The notes under the pieces: model-generated
The model's input: only the letters and a program-made list of their open reading frames with translations
Databases searched by the model: none
Told to the model about the DNA's origin: nothing
Shown here: positions 17,563-26,354 of the stretch, piece by piece
Position numbering within the stretch: the stretch's first letter is position 1
Layout of the letters: each line of letters begins with the position of its first letter
Position numbers and translations under genes: made by a program
DNA from: Corynebacterium tuberculostearicum
GTDB taxonomy: Bacteria; Actinomycetota; Actinomycetes; Mycobacteriales; Mycobacteriaceae
Length of the DNA stretch: 64,000 nucleotides
Direction: 5' to 3'
Assembly: GCF_016894265.1 (NCBI RefSeq)
Contig: NZ_CP069791.1
Location: 992,001-1,056,000, forward strand

Positions 17563-19184
17563 TGTCCCTGCTTAGCATTAGTGATCTATCCATTACCTAC
17601 CGCACCGCTCACGGTGAGCTAGAAGCGGTAAGCGGCATTGAGCTCGAGGTAAACCCTGGCGAGATGACCGCCATCGTTGGCGAGTCCGGTTCCGGCAAGT
17701 CCACCTCCGCCATGGCCGCCATTGGCCTGCTGCCAGACAATGCTTCGATCGTTTCCGGCACCATTACTTTCGACGGCCGGGACGTGACCCAATATTCTCA
17801 AAAGCAATGGCGGGAGCTGCGCGGTCGCCGCATTGGTTTGATTCCGCAGGATCCCAATAACTCGCTTAACCCGCTCAAGACCATCGGTGCCTCGGTGGAG
17901 GAAGGCATGGCCATCCACGGGCAGGGCAATAAGGCCTCCCGGAAGAAGCGTGCACTGGAGCTTTTGGAGCGCGTGGGCATTGATGATCCGCAGCGCCGCT
18001 ATCACCAGTACCCGCATGAGCTATCCGGCGGCATGAAGCAGCGCGTGCTCATTGCCGCGGCCGTGGCATTGGAGCCGGAGCTCATCATCGCCGATGAGCC
18101 CACCTCCGCGCTCGATGTCACCGTGCAGAAGATCATCCTGGACCTCCTGGATGAGATGCGCGAAGAGCTCACCATGGGCATCCTTTTCATTACCCATGAT
18201 CTGGCCGTGGCGGGCGACCGTGCCAATAACATCGTGGTGATGGAAAAGGGTACCGTCCGCGAGTCGGGCGTTGCTGCCCGCGTCCTCACCGACCCCCAGC
18301 ACGCCTACTCCAAGCGCCTGCTTGCCGACGCCCCCTCGCTCACCGCCCCCACTTCCTCCCAGGCCGCATCTCCTGTGCGGGCCGCCGCGCCCGCACAACG
18401 CGAAACCTTGCTCGAGGTGGAGGGGCTGAGCCAACGCTTCGGGGATTTCACCGCGGTGGAAGACATCAACTTTTCCGTGGCCCGCGGAACCACCCATGCA
18501 TTGGTGGGGGAGTCTGGCTCCGGTAAGACCACCACCGGCCGCGCCATTTCCTTGTTGAGCACGCCCACCTCCGGCAGCATTCGCTTGGGCGGGGAAGACA
18601 TTAGCTCTGCCCGTGGCAAGCGCCGTCGTGAGCTGCGCCGTTCTATCCAGATGGTTTACCAAAATCCGTTTGGCTCGCTGGATCCGCGCTTGAGCATCGG
18701 CGATACCATCGCCGAACCGGTGCGCAATTTCACCGGCGCTTCCAAACGTGATGCGCGTGCCAAAGCACGCGACTTTCTTGATTTGGTGGCCTTGGATTCT
18801 TCCATGGCTTCCCGGCGCCCCCGCGAGCTCTCCGGTGGTCAACGCCAGCGCGTGGCCATCGCCCGCGCCATGATCATCGAACCCGATCTCGTGGTGCTCG
18901 ATGAGGCCGTGTCCGCGCTCGACGTCACCGTGCAAGCGCAGATCCTGCGGCTGCTCGACGAGCTGCAGCGCGAGCTGGAGCTTACCTATATCTTCATCTC
19001 CCACGATCTGGCGGTAGTTAATCAAATTTCCGATACCGTTTCCGTGCTCTCCCACGGCACGCAAGTGGAATCCGGACCTACCGCGCAGGTCTTTGCGCAT
19101 CCGGAAACCGAGTACACGCGCCAACTAATTGACGCCATCCCCGGCTCCCGCTATCGTGCCGGAGACCTAAACTTGGGGCTATAA
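17562..19184 (+). CDS. ABC transporter dual ATP-binding protein (DppD-DppF fusion)
   Basis: 540 residues containing two complete oligopeptide-type ATPase cassettes. First half: Walker A GESGSGKST (~44), signature ELSGGMKQRVLIA (~155), Walker B LIIADEPTSALD. Second half: Walker A GESGSGKTT (~320), signature ELSGGQRQRVAIA (~430), Walker B LVVLDEAVSALDVTVQ. An Ala/Pro/Ser-rich linker joins them at ~255-282. One protein therefore supplies both nucleotide-binding sites for the two permeases. Last transport gene of the operon; an AhpD-like gene follows 29 nt later. Confidence 0.94.
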   Translation: MSLLSISDLSITYRTAHGELEAVSGIELEVNPGEMTAIVGESGSGKSTSAMAAIGLLPDNASIVSGTITFDGRDVTQYSQKQWRELRGRRIGLIPQDPNNSLNPLKTIGASVEEGMAIHGQGNKASRKKRALELLERVGIDDPQRRYHQYPHELSGGMKQRVLIAAAVALEPELIIADEPTSALDVTVQKIILDLLDEMREELTMGILFITHDLAVAGDRANNIVVMEKGTVRESGVAARVLTDPQHAYSKRLLADAPSLTAPTSSQAASPVRAAAPAQRETLLEVEGLSQRFGDFTAVEDINFSVARGTTHALVGESGSGKTTTGRAISLLSTPTSGSIRLGGEDISSARGKRRRELRRSIQMVYQNPFGSLDPRLSIGDTIAEPVRNFTGASKRDARAKARDFLDLVALDSSMASRRPRELSGGQRQRVAIARAMIIEPDLVVLDEAVSALDVTVQAQILRLLDELQRELELTYIFISHDLAVVNQISDTVSVLSHGTQVESGPTAQVFAHPETEYTRQLIDAIPGSRYRAGDLNLGL

Positions 19185-19213
19185 CCGCGCCCCAGAAAGG
19201 TTGGACTGAAAAT

Positions 19214-20428
19214 ATGACTGACATTATTAATGAGCTCTCCCACGCCAGCGCCGAGGTGCAACAGCTGCGCCGTGCGCGCCATGATGCGCAGGACAATGCG
19301 CAACTGAGCTTTAGCGCTTTGCTCGAGCCTGCAGAACCAGGCGAGTTCTCCTATACGGAGCGCTATGCCGTTGCGGCTTTTACCGCTGCAATCTACCAAG
19401 CGAGCGAGGCTGCGGATTTCTACTTCGACTTGCTGGAAGATGAGGCCGACGAGGACCTTGTTGCCGCCGTGCGCGCCGCGAGCCAGCGCGGCGTGTCCAC
19501 CGGCCCGTATCACCAGGGTGATTTCCTTATCTTCGGCGATACCTCAGCGGAAGCCGCGCTGGGCACGCGCCTAGCTGCGGCCTTTGATTGGGCGCACCTT
19601 CTGGCCTTCCACCCCAAGGATGCCTCCCCGCAGGCCATCGGGCACCTCGATGCCGCAGGATGGTCCGCCACGGATATCGTCAGCCTGTCCCAGCTGGTGG
19701 CATTTTTGGCCTTCCAGCTGCGCGTGGTCCACGGCCTGCGTGTACTTTCTGGCGAGGATCCCGCATCCCACCCCGCAGCCGAGCGCGCCGCCGGCGTGGC
19801 CGATCCGGGTTGGGAGGTTACTGCGACTACGTTGCAGCCCGATACCGTGCTGCCTGATCGCTTTGCCAACCACTCCCTGGGCTGGAAGCCCTGGGTAGAG
19901 GCGCTGGCGAAGGAGGATTTCACCGCGGTGCATACCGATGCCCTCATTAAGCCAGAGCGCATCGATTCCGAGTACTTCCGCTTGCTTGCCCGCGACCCTG
20001 CGGCCTTGAAGGCGCGCACGCTGACTGACCTGGACATCTTCTATAACACCGAGGGCGGCCTCTCCCGTGCGGACCGCGAGCTCGCCGCTACTGTGGCTTC
20101 GCGCTACAACGGCTGCGAGTACTGTGCCTCCGTGCACCAGGCGCGGTGCGTCCAGGAAGGCGGCGACCGTGAAATCGTAGACCGCCTCTTGGACGAGGGC
20201 ATCGACACCGACCTTGGCTCAAAGGAATGGGACCTTATCCGTCGCGCCGCAGTGGCGCTGACGGAAACCCCGTTTGCCTTCGATGCGGCCCTATGCGCAG
20301 ACCTGCGTGCGGCCGGATTCGATGATCAGTCCATCCTGGACCTGATTTATGCTTCCTCCTTCTTCAACTGGGCTAATCGTTTGATGCTCACCCTGGGCCA
20401 GCCGGACGTGCCTAAGCGCTTCCGTTAA
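19214..20428 (+). CDS. Two-domain alkylhydroperoxidase/CMD-family protein (Avi_7170 + Avi_7169-like)
   Basis: 404 residues made of two AhpD-fold halves. Residues ~1-205 resemble the CMD domain family typified by Avi_7170 and contain no Cys. Residues ~215-404 carry the AhpD redox motif in ASRYNGCEYCASVHQARC, i.e. Cys-x2-Cys-x3-His, and end with the family motif FFNWANRLMLTLG. AhpD-like proteins reduce peroxides or disulfides or act as carboxymuconolactone-type enzymes; the substrate here is unknown. In related loci two separate genes encode these halves, usually with a luciferase-like FMN monooxygenase, which is absent from this window. AAAGG precedes the ATG. Belongs to the McbR-box transport operon. 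Confidence 0.87.
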   Translation: MTDIINELSHASAEVQQLRRARHDAQDNAQLSFSALLEPAEPGEFSYTERYAVAAFTAAIYQASEAADFYFDLLEDEADEDLVAAVRAASQRGVSTGPYHQGDFLIFGDTSAEAALGTRLAAAFDWAHLLAFHPKDASPQAIGHLDAAGWSATDIVSLSQLVAFLAFQLRVVHGLRVLSGEDPASHPAAERAAGVADPGWEVTATTLQPDTVLPDRFANHSLGWKPWVEALAKEDFTAVHTDALIKPERIDSEYFRLLARDPAALKARTLTDLDIFYNTEGGLSRADRELAATVASRYNGCEYCASVHQARCVQEGGDREIVDRLLDEGIDTDLGSKEWDLIRRAAVALTETPFAFDAALCADLRAAGFDDQSILDLIYASSFFNWANRLMLTLGQPDVPKRFR

Positions 20429-20493
20429 TCGGCTACCGCCGGTGACTGGTTCGGTGCGACGCTTAGAGCAAAGGATCCCTATGATGGGGCGGC

Positions 20494-21210
20494 ATGACTG
20501 ATACAAAGAACGCCACCGCACCAGCACTCTCGGAGAGCGAAGCCCCGCAGAAGGTCGCCGTCGTCACCGGCGCTACCGGCGGCATGGGCCGCGAAATCAT
20601 CGCTGACCTGGCCGGTGATTACCACGTGTATGCACTGGGCCGTAGCGCGGCGGAACTGCCCGAATCGGACTCCATTACGCCGGTGGCCATCGACCTCGTC
20701 GCCGGCCTCGATGAAGGTATGAAGCTGCCGGAGCTAGACCGTGTGGACGTGCTCGTCCACGCGGCCGCACGGGCTACCAAGTACTCGGTGGAGGAAGCCA
20801 CGCCGGAAAATTGGCGCGCGCACATGGACCTCAACGTGCACGCCCCTGCTGAGCTCACCCGCGCCTTGCTGCCGCAGCTGCGCAAAGCGGAAGGCACCGT
20901 GGTCTTTATCAACTCTGGCGCTGGACGCCACAGCTACGGCGATAACGTCATCTACGCGGCGACCAAGCACGCGTTGTATGCACTCGCCGATGGACTGCGC
21001 ATCTCTGAGCCGGGTATCCGCGTATCCACGGTGGCTCCGGGGCCTACCGATACCCCGATGCTGAAGGGTCTGCAGGATTATGATCCCTCCCAGGTTATTG
21101 CCCCGGCTGAGGTGGCTCGTGCCATTCGTACCGTGGTAGAGGCAGGCCCCACCACCCAGCTGACGGAAATCCAGGTCAGGCCGCGAATCGAGCTACATCT
21201 GCGCAAGTAG
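20494..21210 (+). CDS. SDR family oxidoreductase
   Basis: 238 residues. VAVVTGATGGMGREIIADL is the SDR cofactor-binding motif (~residues 18-36); VLVHAAARA replaces the usual NNAG with HAA, and the catalytic residues are seen as INSGAG (Ser) and YAATKHAL (Tyr-x3-Lys, ~150). VAPGPTDTPML is the typical C-terminal SDR loop. Substrate unknown. TATGAT (20480-20485) lies 8 nt before the ATG, so a leaderless mRNA with its own promoter is likely and co-transcription with the preceding AhpD-like gene is not needed. Confidence 0.9.
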   Translation: MTDTKNATAPALSESEAPQKVAVVTGATGGMGREIIADLAGDYHVYALGRSAAELPESDSITPVAIDLVAGLDEGMKLPELDRVDVLVHAAARATKYSVEEATPENWRAHMDLNVHAPAELTRALLPQLRKAEGTVVFINSGAGRHSYGDNVIYAATKHALYALADGLRISEPGIRVSTVAPGPTDTPMLKGLQDYDPSQVIAPAEVARAIRTVVEAGPTTQLTEIQVRPRIELHLRK

Positions 21211-21224
21211 GAACGCAAGTGGTG

Positions 21225-21274
21225 GTAATGGACATCACACATTAATGGGGTTGGTCTCCAGGGGTGTCCATTAC
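21225..21274. promoter_or_regulatory. Inverted repeat, likely GntR operator
   Basis: GTAATGGACATC (21225-21236) and GGTGTCCATTAC (21263-21274) match at 11 of 12 positions as an inverted repeat with a 26-nt spacer, ending 11 nt before the regulator's GTG start. This arrangement suggests autoregulation by the downstream GntR protein, possibly by looping or by two half-sites. Confidence 0.5.
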
Positions 21275-21285
21275 ACTCGGGGGCT

Positions 21286-22065
21286 GTGACTTCCCAAAGC
21301 CGAAAACGGCCAGCCTATCTCCGTATCTCGGATGCGCTACGCGACAAGATCGAACGCAATGAATTAGAACCCGGTCAGAAATTTCCTACCGAACGCGAAT
21401 TGGTCCGGGAATTCCATGTTGCGCGCATGACCGTGCGCCATGCTTTAGACATTTTGGAAGTAGAAGGCCTCATTGACCGCCGCCGCGGGCGCAGTGGTGG
21501 CACCTATGTGCGCACGGTTCCCCCTACACTGAGCCTTACCAATGAGGACAATATTGTCACCCAGCTGCGCGAGCGCGGGCACGACACCGCCGTGCGCGTG
21601 GTCTCCGTTAACAAGGCCCACGTGCCCAAGCATGTAGCAGCGGTACTGGGCGTTAGCGATTCCACCTTTGCGTGGGATATCAAGCGCCTCTATACCGTCG
21701 ATGGCAAGCCCGTCATCCTTTCGCGCTATACCATCCCGGTAGATATGGCTCCCGATCTCAATCAGCACGATCTGCGCGAGCCCATTATGGAAATCCTGGC
21801 TGGCTACAACCTCAAGCCCGTCTTTAAGCGCGAGAGCATGCGTGCCGCTACCGCTCGCACCGAAGAACAGAAACTTTTGCACGTGAGCCGATCGCACCCG
21901 CTGCTGCGGTTCGTGCGGCTGCTAAAGACTAAATCGGGCGCGGTCTTTGCCTATATTGAAGAGTCGCTGCGCTCTGATATCGCCAACGTCGAGGTGATCT
22001 TGGGTGAGGATCCCGCGCCGCAACCCTTACCGGGTCAGGGCAACGGCGCGGGAAAGCCGGCTTAG
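21286..22065 (+). CDS. GntR-family regulator with UTRA effector domain (HutC/DasR subfamily)
   Basis: 259 residues. The N-terminal winged helix reads LRDKIERNELEPGQKFPTERELVREF and MTVRHALDILEVEGLIDRRRGRSGGTYV (residues ~10-75), the usual GntR DNA-binding domain. The UTRA ligand domain spans ~95-240, with RLYTVDGKPVILSRYTIPVDM. UTRA ligands are often phosphosugars or histidine-pathway intermediates, but the ligand here is unknown. GTG start. The gene stands alone: an SDR gene lies upstream with a 75-bp gap holding an inverted repeat, and the gene's 3' end overlaps the convergent pepN by 4 bp. Confidence 0.92.
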   Translation: MTSQSRKRPAYLRISDALRDKIERNELEPGQKFPTERELVREFHVARMTVRHALDILEVEGLIDRRRGRSGGTYVRTVPPTLSLTNEDNIVTQLRERGHDTAVRVVSVNKAHVPKHVAAVLGVSDSTFAWDIKRLYTVDGKPVILSRYTIPVDMAPDLNQHDLREPIMEILAGYNLKPVFKRESMRAATARTEEQKLLHVSRSHPLLRFVRLLKTKSGAVFAYIEESLRSDIANVEVILGEDPAPQPLPGQGNGAGKPA

Positions 22066-24578
22066 CTAGCGTCTACCTGGCGGTTGCGCAGCGCGCGGGC
22101 CACGCGGTCACGCTGCTCGGTGACCGTACGGCGCAGACCACCCGGCAGCTCCTTCTTCAAGAAGGCATCGGCGCGCTCCAGGCCTTTCTGCGTGATATCC
22201 CAGGAAGGGAAGAGGCCCGTCACGGTGGTAAGCGCGACCTCTGAAGACTGGGAAGACCACACCTTTTCCGCGATATCGAAGAACTCCGCGGTGGGCAGGA
22301 ATTCATCGCTATGCGGGTAGAGCAGGCCTTCCAGCTTGGAAGTGAGCTCGCGGTTGGTGAGATTTCCCGCCACAATTTCTTCCCATACCGCGCGCTTGTT
22401 CTCGGCGGTTGCCACGGCTGCGCGGGCACGCAGGGAAGAGTAGTAGCCGGTGGCGGAATTATCGCGCTCGAGTTGCGCATCCGTGGCAGCAGCGACGTCC
22501 TCTACCGCGCCATCGGCGGCGAGTGCCGCCAGTGCGGACCAGCGCAGCCCCGCATCCTCAGAAGATTCCAGTACGCCGCGCAGGTACTCGCGCGCGCTAT
22601 CGTGCAGACGAATCTTCGCCAGCGCCTGGGTGCAGATGATGGAGCGTTGGGCATCGGGGCTGTGGGCGCCGTCGAGGAGGGCGCCGGCAAGCAGGGTGCT
22701 CTGAGCGGCCCACTGTGGATCGGCATAGTTCTTCAGCGCGCTAGACGCCTGCAGGACAATGCGCTCGAGCACGGCGAGCTCCGTCTCCGCCTGCATGCCG
22801 CGGGCAACCAGCTGGATGAAATCGCGGGCGCGCATAGTACCGGCGCGGGTCATCTCCCAGGCGGTAGACCAGCACAGGGTGCGGGCCATGGGATCGGCGA
22901 ACTTATCAATATTATCCAGCAGGAATTGCAGGGAACCCGCGTCCAGCTCGATGAGGCAATAGGTCAGGTCATCGTCGTTGGGCAGCAGGAAGTCAATGTC
23001 TGCCAGCTGGCGGCCGATGAGCTCTGGAATCTCGGTGGAAGCGCCATCAATATCCATCTCGATGCGATCGGTGCGCACCACCTTGCCATCCTGCAGGTTA
23101 TACAGGCCTACCGCCACGCGGTGGGTGCGCAGGGTATCGCCGCCCTGGGTGAGATAAGCATGGGTAATCATGCCGGACTCATCCGCATTGAGCGCCACGC
23201 TGAGCGTATTGATGCCGGAGGTCTTGAGCCACTGCTGCGCCCAGAAGGAAAGGTCGCGGCCGGAGGCCTCTTCCAGGTGGCGCAACAGATCATCAAAGGT
23301 GGCATTGCCCCACGCATGGGCGGCGAAGTGGCGGCGCACGCCGGCCAGGAAGTTGTCGCGGCCGACATAAGCCTGCAGCTGCTTGAGCACCGAAGCGCCC
23401 TTGGCATAGGTGATGCCATCGAAGTTTTGCTCCACCGTTTCGATATCGCTGGCATCGGTGGAAATCGGGTGGGTGGTCGGCAGCTGATCCTGCTGATACG
23501 CCCAGGATTTTTCCACATTGGCAAAGGTCACCCATGCGGTATCGTATTCGGTTTCCTCCGCCTGGGAGATGGCAGCGGACCAGGTGGCAAAGGACTCATT
23601 GAGCCACAAATCGTCCCACCACTGCATCGTGACCAAGTCACCGAACCACATATGCGCCAATTCGTGCAGGACGGTATCGGCGCGGCGCTCATATTTATAG
23701 TGCGTGGCTTGGGAAGTAAAGACGTACTCATCGCGGATGGTGACGCAGCCGGCATTTTCCATCGCGCCGGCGTTGAACTCCGGCACGAAAATCTGGTCAT
23801 ACTTGCCAAAGGGGTAGGGAAAACCGAAGTTGCGGTGGTAGAAATCAAAGCCCTGCTTGGTCTCCGTGAACAGGCGCTCAGCATCCAGTGCGTGGGCGAG
23901 CGAAGCGCGGCAGTAGATGCCGAGCGGCACCTCGAGCTTTTGGGCTGGCTTACCCTCTGGGTGCGCAGTCAGCTCGCCGCGCCAGGTATCGGTCACCTCG
24001 TGGTACGGGCCGGCGCACAGGGCTACCAGGTAGGTGGACAACGGGTAGTCAATAGTCGTGCTGGCCACATCGCCCTCCCAGGTCACCGGGCCATTGCTAA
24101 TGATGGTCCACTCTTCGGGCGCCTTAAAATGCAGCGCGTAGGTGGCCTTCATATCCGGCTGGTCAAAGCAGGCGAAGACGCGCTTGGCATCGGCAGTTTC
24201 AAACTGGGTATAAAGGTAGACCTTGTCATCGGCGGGGTCGACAAAGCGGTGCAGGCCCTCACCGGTGCGGGAGTACGGGATTTTGGCGGTGACTTCCAGC
24301 GTGTAATCGGCTACCTGAAGGCCAGACAGTGGAATGCCGTAGGTGGGGTTATAGGACTCAGTGGGCAGGGGATTGCCGTTGAGGCGTACCTCCTGGATTT
24401 CCTCGGCGCGCAGATCGATAAACGCGGAGCCGATCTCCCGCGAGGTAAAGCTCACCTTCGTGGTGGACAAGAAGTGGGTGTCCGAATACTTGAGGTCTAA
24501 AGTGACATCGTAGTGGTCCACCTCGATCATTCGGGAGCGCTGAACCGCTTCCTCGCGAGTCAGGTTTATAGAGGTCAT
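22062..24578 (-). CDS. pepN: Aminopeptidase N (M1 metallopeptidase)
   Basis: 838 residues, the size of actinobacterial PepN. Seen: the exopeptidase motif GAMENAG (~265), zinc motif HELAHMWFGDLVT (HExxH, ~300), the downstream zinc ligand in WLNESFATW (Glu, 18 residues after HExxH), and the C-terminal ERAP1-like helical domain. It removes N-terminal residues from peptides in the cytoplasm. AGGAG precedes the ATG on the minus strand. It is divergent from the DsbA-like gene and overlaps the GntR gene's end. Confidence 0.96.
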   Translation of the reverse strand: MTSINLTREEAVQRSRMIEVDHYDVTLDLKYSDTHFLSTTKVSFTSREIGSAFIDLRAEEIQEVRLNGNPLPTESYNPTYGIPLSGLQVADYTLEVTAKIPYSRTGEGLHRFVDPADDKVYLYTQFETADAKRVFACFDQPDMKATYALHFKAPEEWTIISNGPVTWEGDVASTTIDYPLSTYLVALCAGPYHEVTDTWRGELTAHPEGKPAQKLEVPLGIYCRASLAHALDAERLFTETKQGFDFYHRNFGFPYPFGKYDQIFVPEFNAGAMENAGCVTIRDEYVFTSQATHYKYERRADTVLHELAHMWFGDLVTMQWWDDLWLNESFATWSAAISQAEETEYDTAWVTFANVEKSWAYQQDQLPTTHPISTDASDIETVEQNFDGITYAKGASVLKQLQAYVGRDNFLAGVRRHFAAHAWGNATFDDLLRHLEEASGRDLSFWAQQWLKTSGINTLSVALNADESGMITHAYLTQGGDTLRTHRVAVGLYNLQDGKVVRTDRIEMDIDGASTEIPELIGRQLADIDFLLPNDDDLTYCLIELDAGSLQFLLDNIDKFADPMARTLCWSTAWEMTRAGTMRARDFIQLVARGMQAETELAVLERIVLQASSALKNYADPQWAAQSTLLAGALLDGAHSPDAQRSIICTQALAKIRLHDSAREYLRGVLESSEDAGLRWSALAALAADGAVEDVAAATDAQLERDNSATGYYSSLRARAAVATAENKRAVWEEIVAGNLTNRELTSKLEGLLYPHSDEFLPTAEFFDIAEKVWSSQSSEVALTTVTGLFPSWDITQKGLERADAFLKKELPGGLRRTVTEQRDRVARALRNRQVDAS

Positions 24579-24675
24579 GGCCTATATTCTCCTTCTAAGC
24601 CGAAAATAGTTCTGCATCCACAGTAGTCGTGCACCTAGGCTGGTGGGGCAAACTTTTTCAATCAAAGGAGTATTT

Positions 24676-25299
24676 ATGGCTGACGCAGTAAAGTTCTGGT
24701 TCGACGTATCTTGCCCCTTCGCGTGGGCCACCTCGCGCTGGATTAAGGAAGTAGAAAAGGTGCGCGACATTGAGGTCGAGTTCGAGCCTATGTCCCTGTC
24801 CGTGCTCAATGACGGCCGCGATCTTGACTCCACCTATATGGACATGATGAAGGCTAACTGGGGCCCAGCCCGCGTCTTTGCCAAAGTCAAGGCCGAGCGC
24901 CCAGAAAAGGTAGACGAGCTCTACACCGCAATGGGCACCCTGATTCACGCCAAGGGCAACGGTATGCGCACCGGTTTTGGCGCTTATGATGACATCATCG
25001 CCCAGGCCCTAGCGGAGGTGGACCTCCCCGCCGAGTTCGCCGAGGTAGCCAATACCGAGGACTATGATGAGAAGCTGCGCGAGTACCACCACAACGGCAT
25101 TTCCGCTGTGGGCGATGAGGTAGGCACCCCGGTTATCAAGCTGGGCGAGACCGCCTTCTTTGGCCCAGTCATTACCCGCATTCCTACCGGCGAAGAAGCA
25201 GGCGAGCTTTTCGACGCCTCCCTGCGCCTTGCCCAGTACCCCTACTTCTTCGAGCTCAAGCGCTCCCGCACCGAGATGCCCCAGGTGGAGGAGAACTAA
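24676..25299 (+). CDS. Mycothiol-dependent nitroreductase-like DsbA-fold protein (Rv2466c family)
   Basis: 207 residues. It closely resembles mycobacterial Rv2466c along its length as I recall it: FWFDVSCPFAWATSRWI, YTAMGTLIHAKGNG, VGTPVIKLGETAFFGPV and FFELKRSRTE. The family has a thioredoxin-fold CPWC active site that uses mycothiol; here the motif is CPFA (Cys13, Ala16), so the resolving Cys is missing while the nucleophile is kept. A monothiol mechanism with mycothiol is plausible. AAAGGAG is 5 nt before the ATG. The cis-Pro loop (GTP) is present. Divergent from pepN. Confidence 0.85.
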   Translation: MADAVKFWFDVSCPFAWATSRWIKEVEKVRDIEVEFEPMSLSVLNDGRDLDSTYMDMMKANWGPARVFAKVKAERPEKVDELYTAMGTLIHAKGNGMRTGFGAYDDIIAQALAEVDLPAEFAEVANTEDYDEKLREYHHNGISAVGDEVGTPVIKLGETAFFGPVITRIPTGEEAGELFDASLRLAQYPYFFELKRSRTEMPQVEEN

Positions 25300-25556
25300 G
25301 CCAAAACGAGGATCATTACTCACCTCACGCTCCAGTAGAAGGCGCTGGTGAGTCAAACCCTTCTGACGTAGGGGCATGGGGCTAAATTGCGCACTCTTGC
25401 TGCTGGATTTGCGGGACCAAAATGGTTTTGCAAGGAGAACTCAGCAGCGGTAAGCGGAGAAGCTGCGGAGAAACTAAGGGAAGCCGGAAGACAGGGCGTG
25501 CCTTCCTTGCCTGCCCCTATTTAGTCTTTAATTCTCCGCATAAATCAGAGAATGCA

Positions 25557-26159
25557 TTATCCCGGATAGGATTCGCAGCCCACACCGTCGCCGTTAGCGT
25601 CCCGTGCCGGCGAGTAGTCAGGGTCGCCAGGATAGACTTTGTGCCCAATTTCGGCGCAGGTTCGACCAGATCCACCACCGGCTGGTGCTGGGTCGTTTTG
25701 TTGCTCGGCCGGCGGTGCTACGAATTGCTGTGCAACCTGTGGCGCCATTTCATCTGAGCATTGTTGAGTCCAACCGGAGGTGCCGTCCGAGAAAAACGTT
25801 GTGCCGCGTTCATGAATTGAGGGGTCTCCACAAGAGGAAACGGTCTTCTCTGCAGGAGCTTGCTCAGCTTGTTCTTCCTCATCTGAGTCGCCTAATGCAG
25901 CGTTCGGGTTATCGTGTACGTGGAGATCGTCATCGTCGTGCTCATCCTCTTCGCCAGGTTCTTCGACCTCTGATGGAGGCGTAACCTCGCTAATTGAGGA
26001 GGTAGTGGCGCTACTTGTCGAGCTAGTCGTAGAGGACGTGGTGGTGCTCGACGGACTGCTGCTGGTCGTGCTCGAAGTGGTCTCGGAGCTTTCACCTGAA
26101 TCGCTACATGCTGATATCAAAAGCGTGGTTGTGACGAGAATAGGTAGTAGTTTTTTCAT
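25557..26159 (-). CDS. Secreted lipoprotein with C-terminal excalibur (calcium-binding) motif
   Basis: 200 residues. Signal peptide MKKLLPILVTTTLLISAC ends in a lipobox (ISAC, Cys18). A Ser/Thr tract (~25-60) suits a cell-wall spacer, then a highly acidic segment EEDEHDDDDLHVHD with His residues (~70-85), which could bind metal. The end, PARDANGDGVGCESYPG, is the excalibur motif (DxDxDGxxCE). The function is unknown; such proteins are thought to bind Ca2+ at the cell surface. Base use is less GC-rich than its neighbours, and the gene stands alone between two gaps (257 bp and 195 bp). Confidence 0.8.
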   Translation of the reverse strand: MKKLLPILVTTTLLISACSDSGESSETTSSTTSSSPSSTTTSSTTSSTSSATTSSISEVTPPSEVEEPGEEDEHDDDDLHVHDNPNAALGDSDEEEQAEQAPAEKTVSSCGDPSIHERGTTFFSDGTSGWTQQCSDEMAPQVAQQFVAPPAEQQNDPAPAGGGSGRTCAEIGHKVYPGDPDYSPARDANGDGVGCESYPG

Positions 26160-26354
26160 GCTCTAGTCCTTTGGGGGAGAGTTTCAGACTCTTACTAAGA
26201 GGCTACTCGGTTCTTAGCCATTTCCTGTCCTGTTCTGGATATGAATCGTCTGATTTCTAGAATTGAAGCGACGGTAAGTGGTGCCGGAGCTGATCGTTGC
26301 CGGCAGCCTAAAGGCAAAGAAAGAGTTTCCACCCAAAAAATCTGTTTCTTGGAG

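Noticed and set aside
22311..24500. 729-codon plus-strand frame opposite pepN
   Set aside because: It is a shadow of pepN: GC-rich third positions keep the opposite strand open, and the translation has no recognisable domain.
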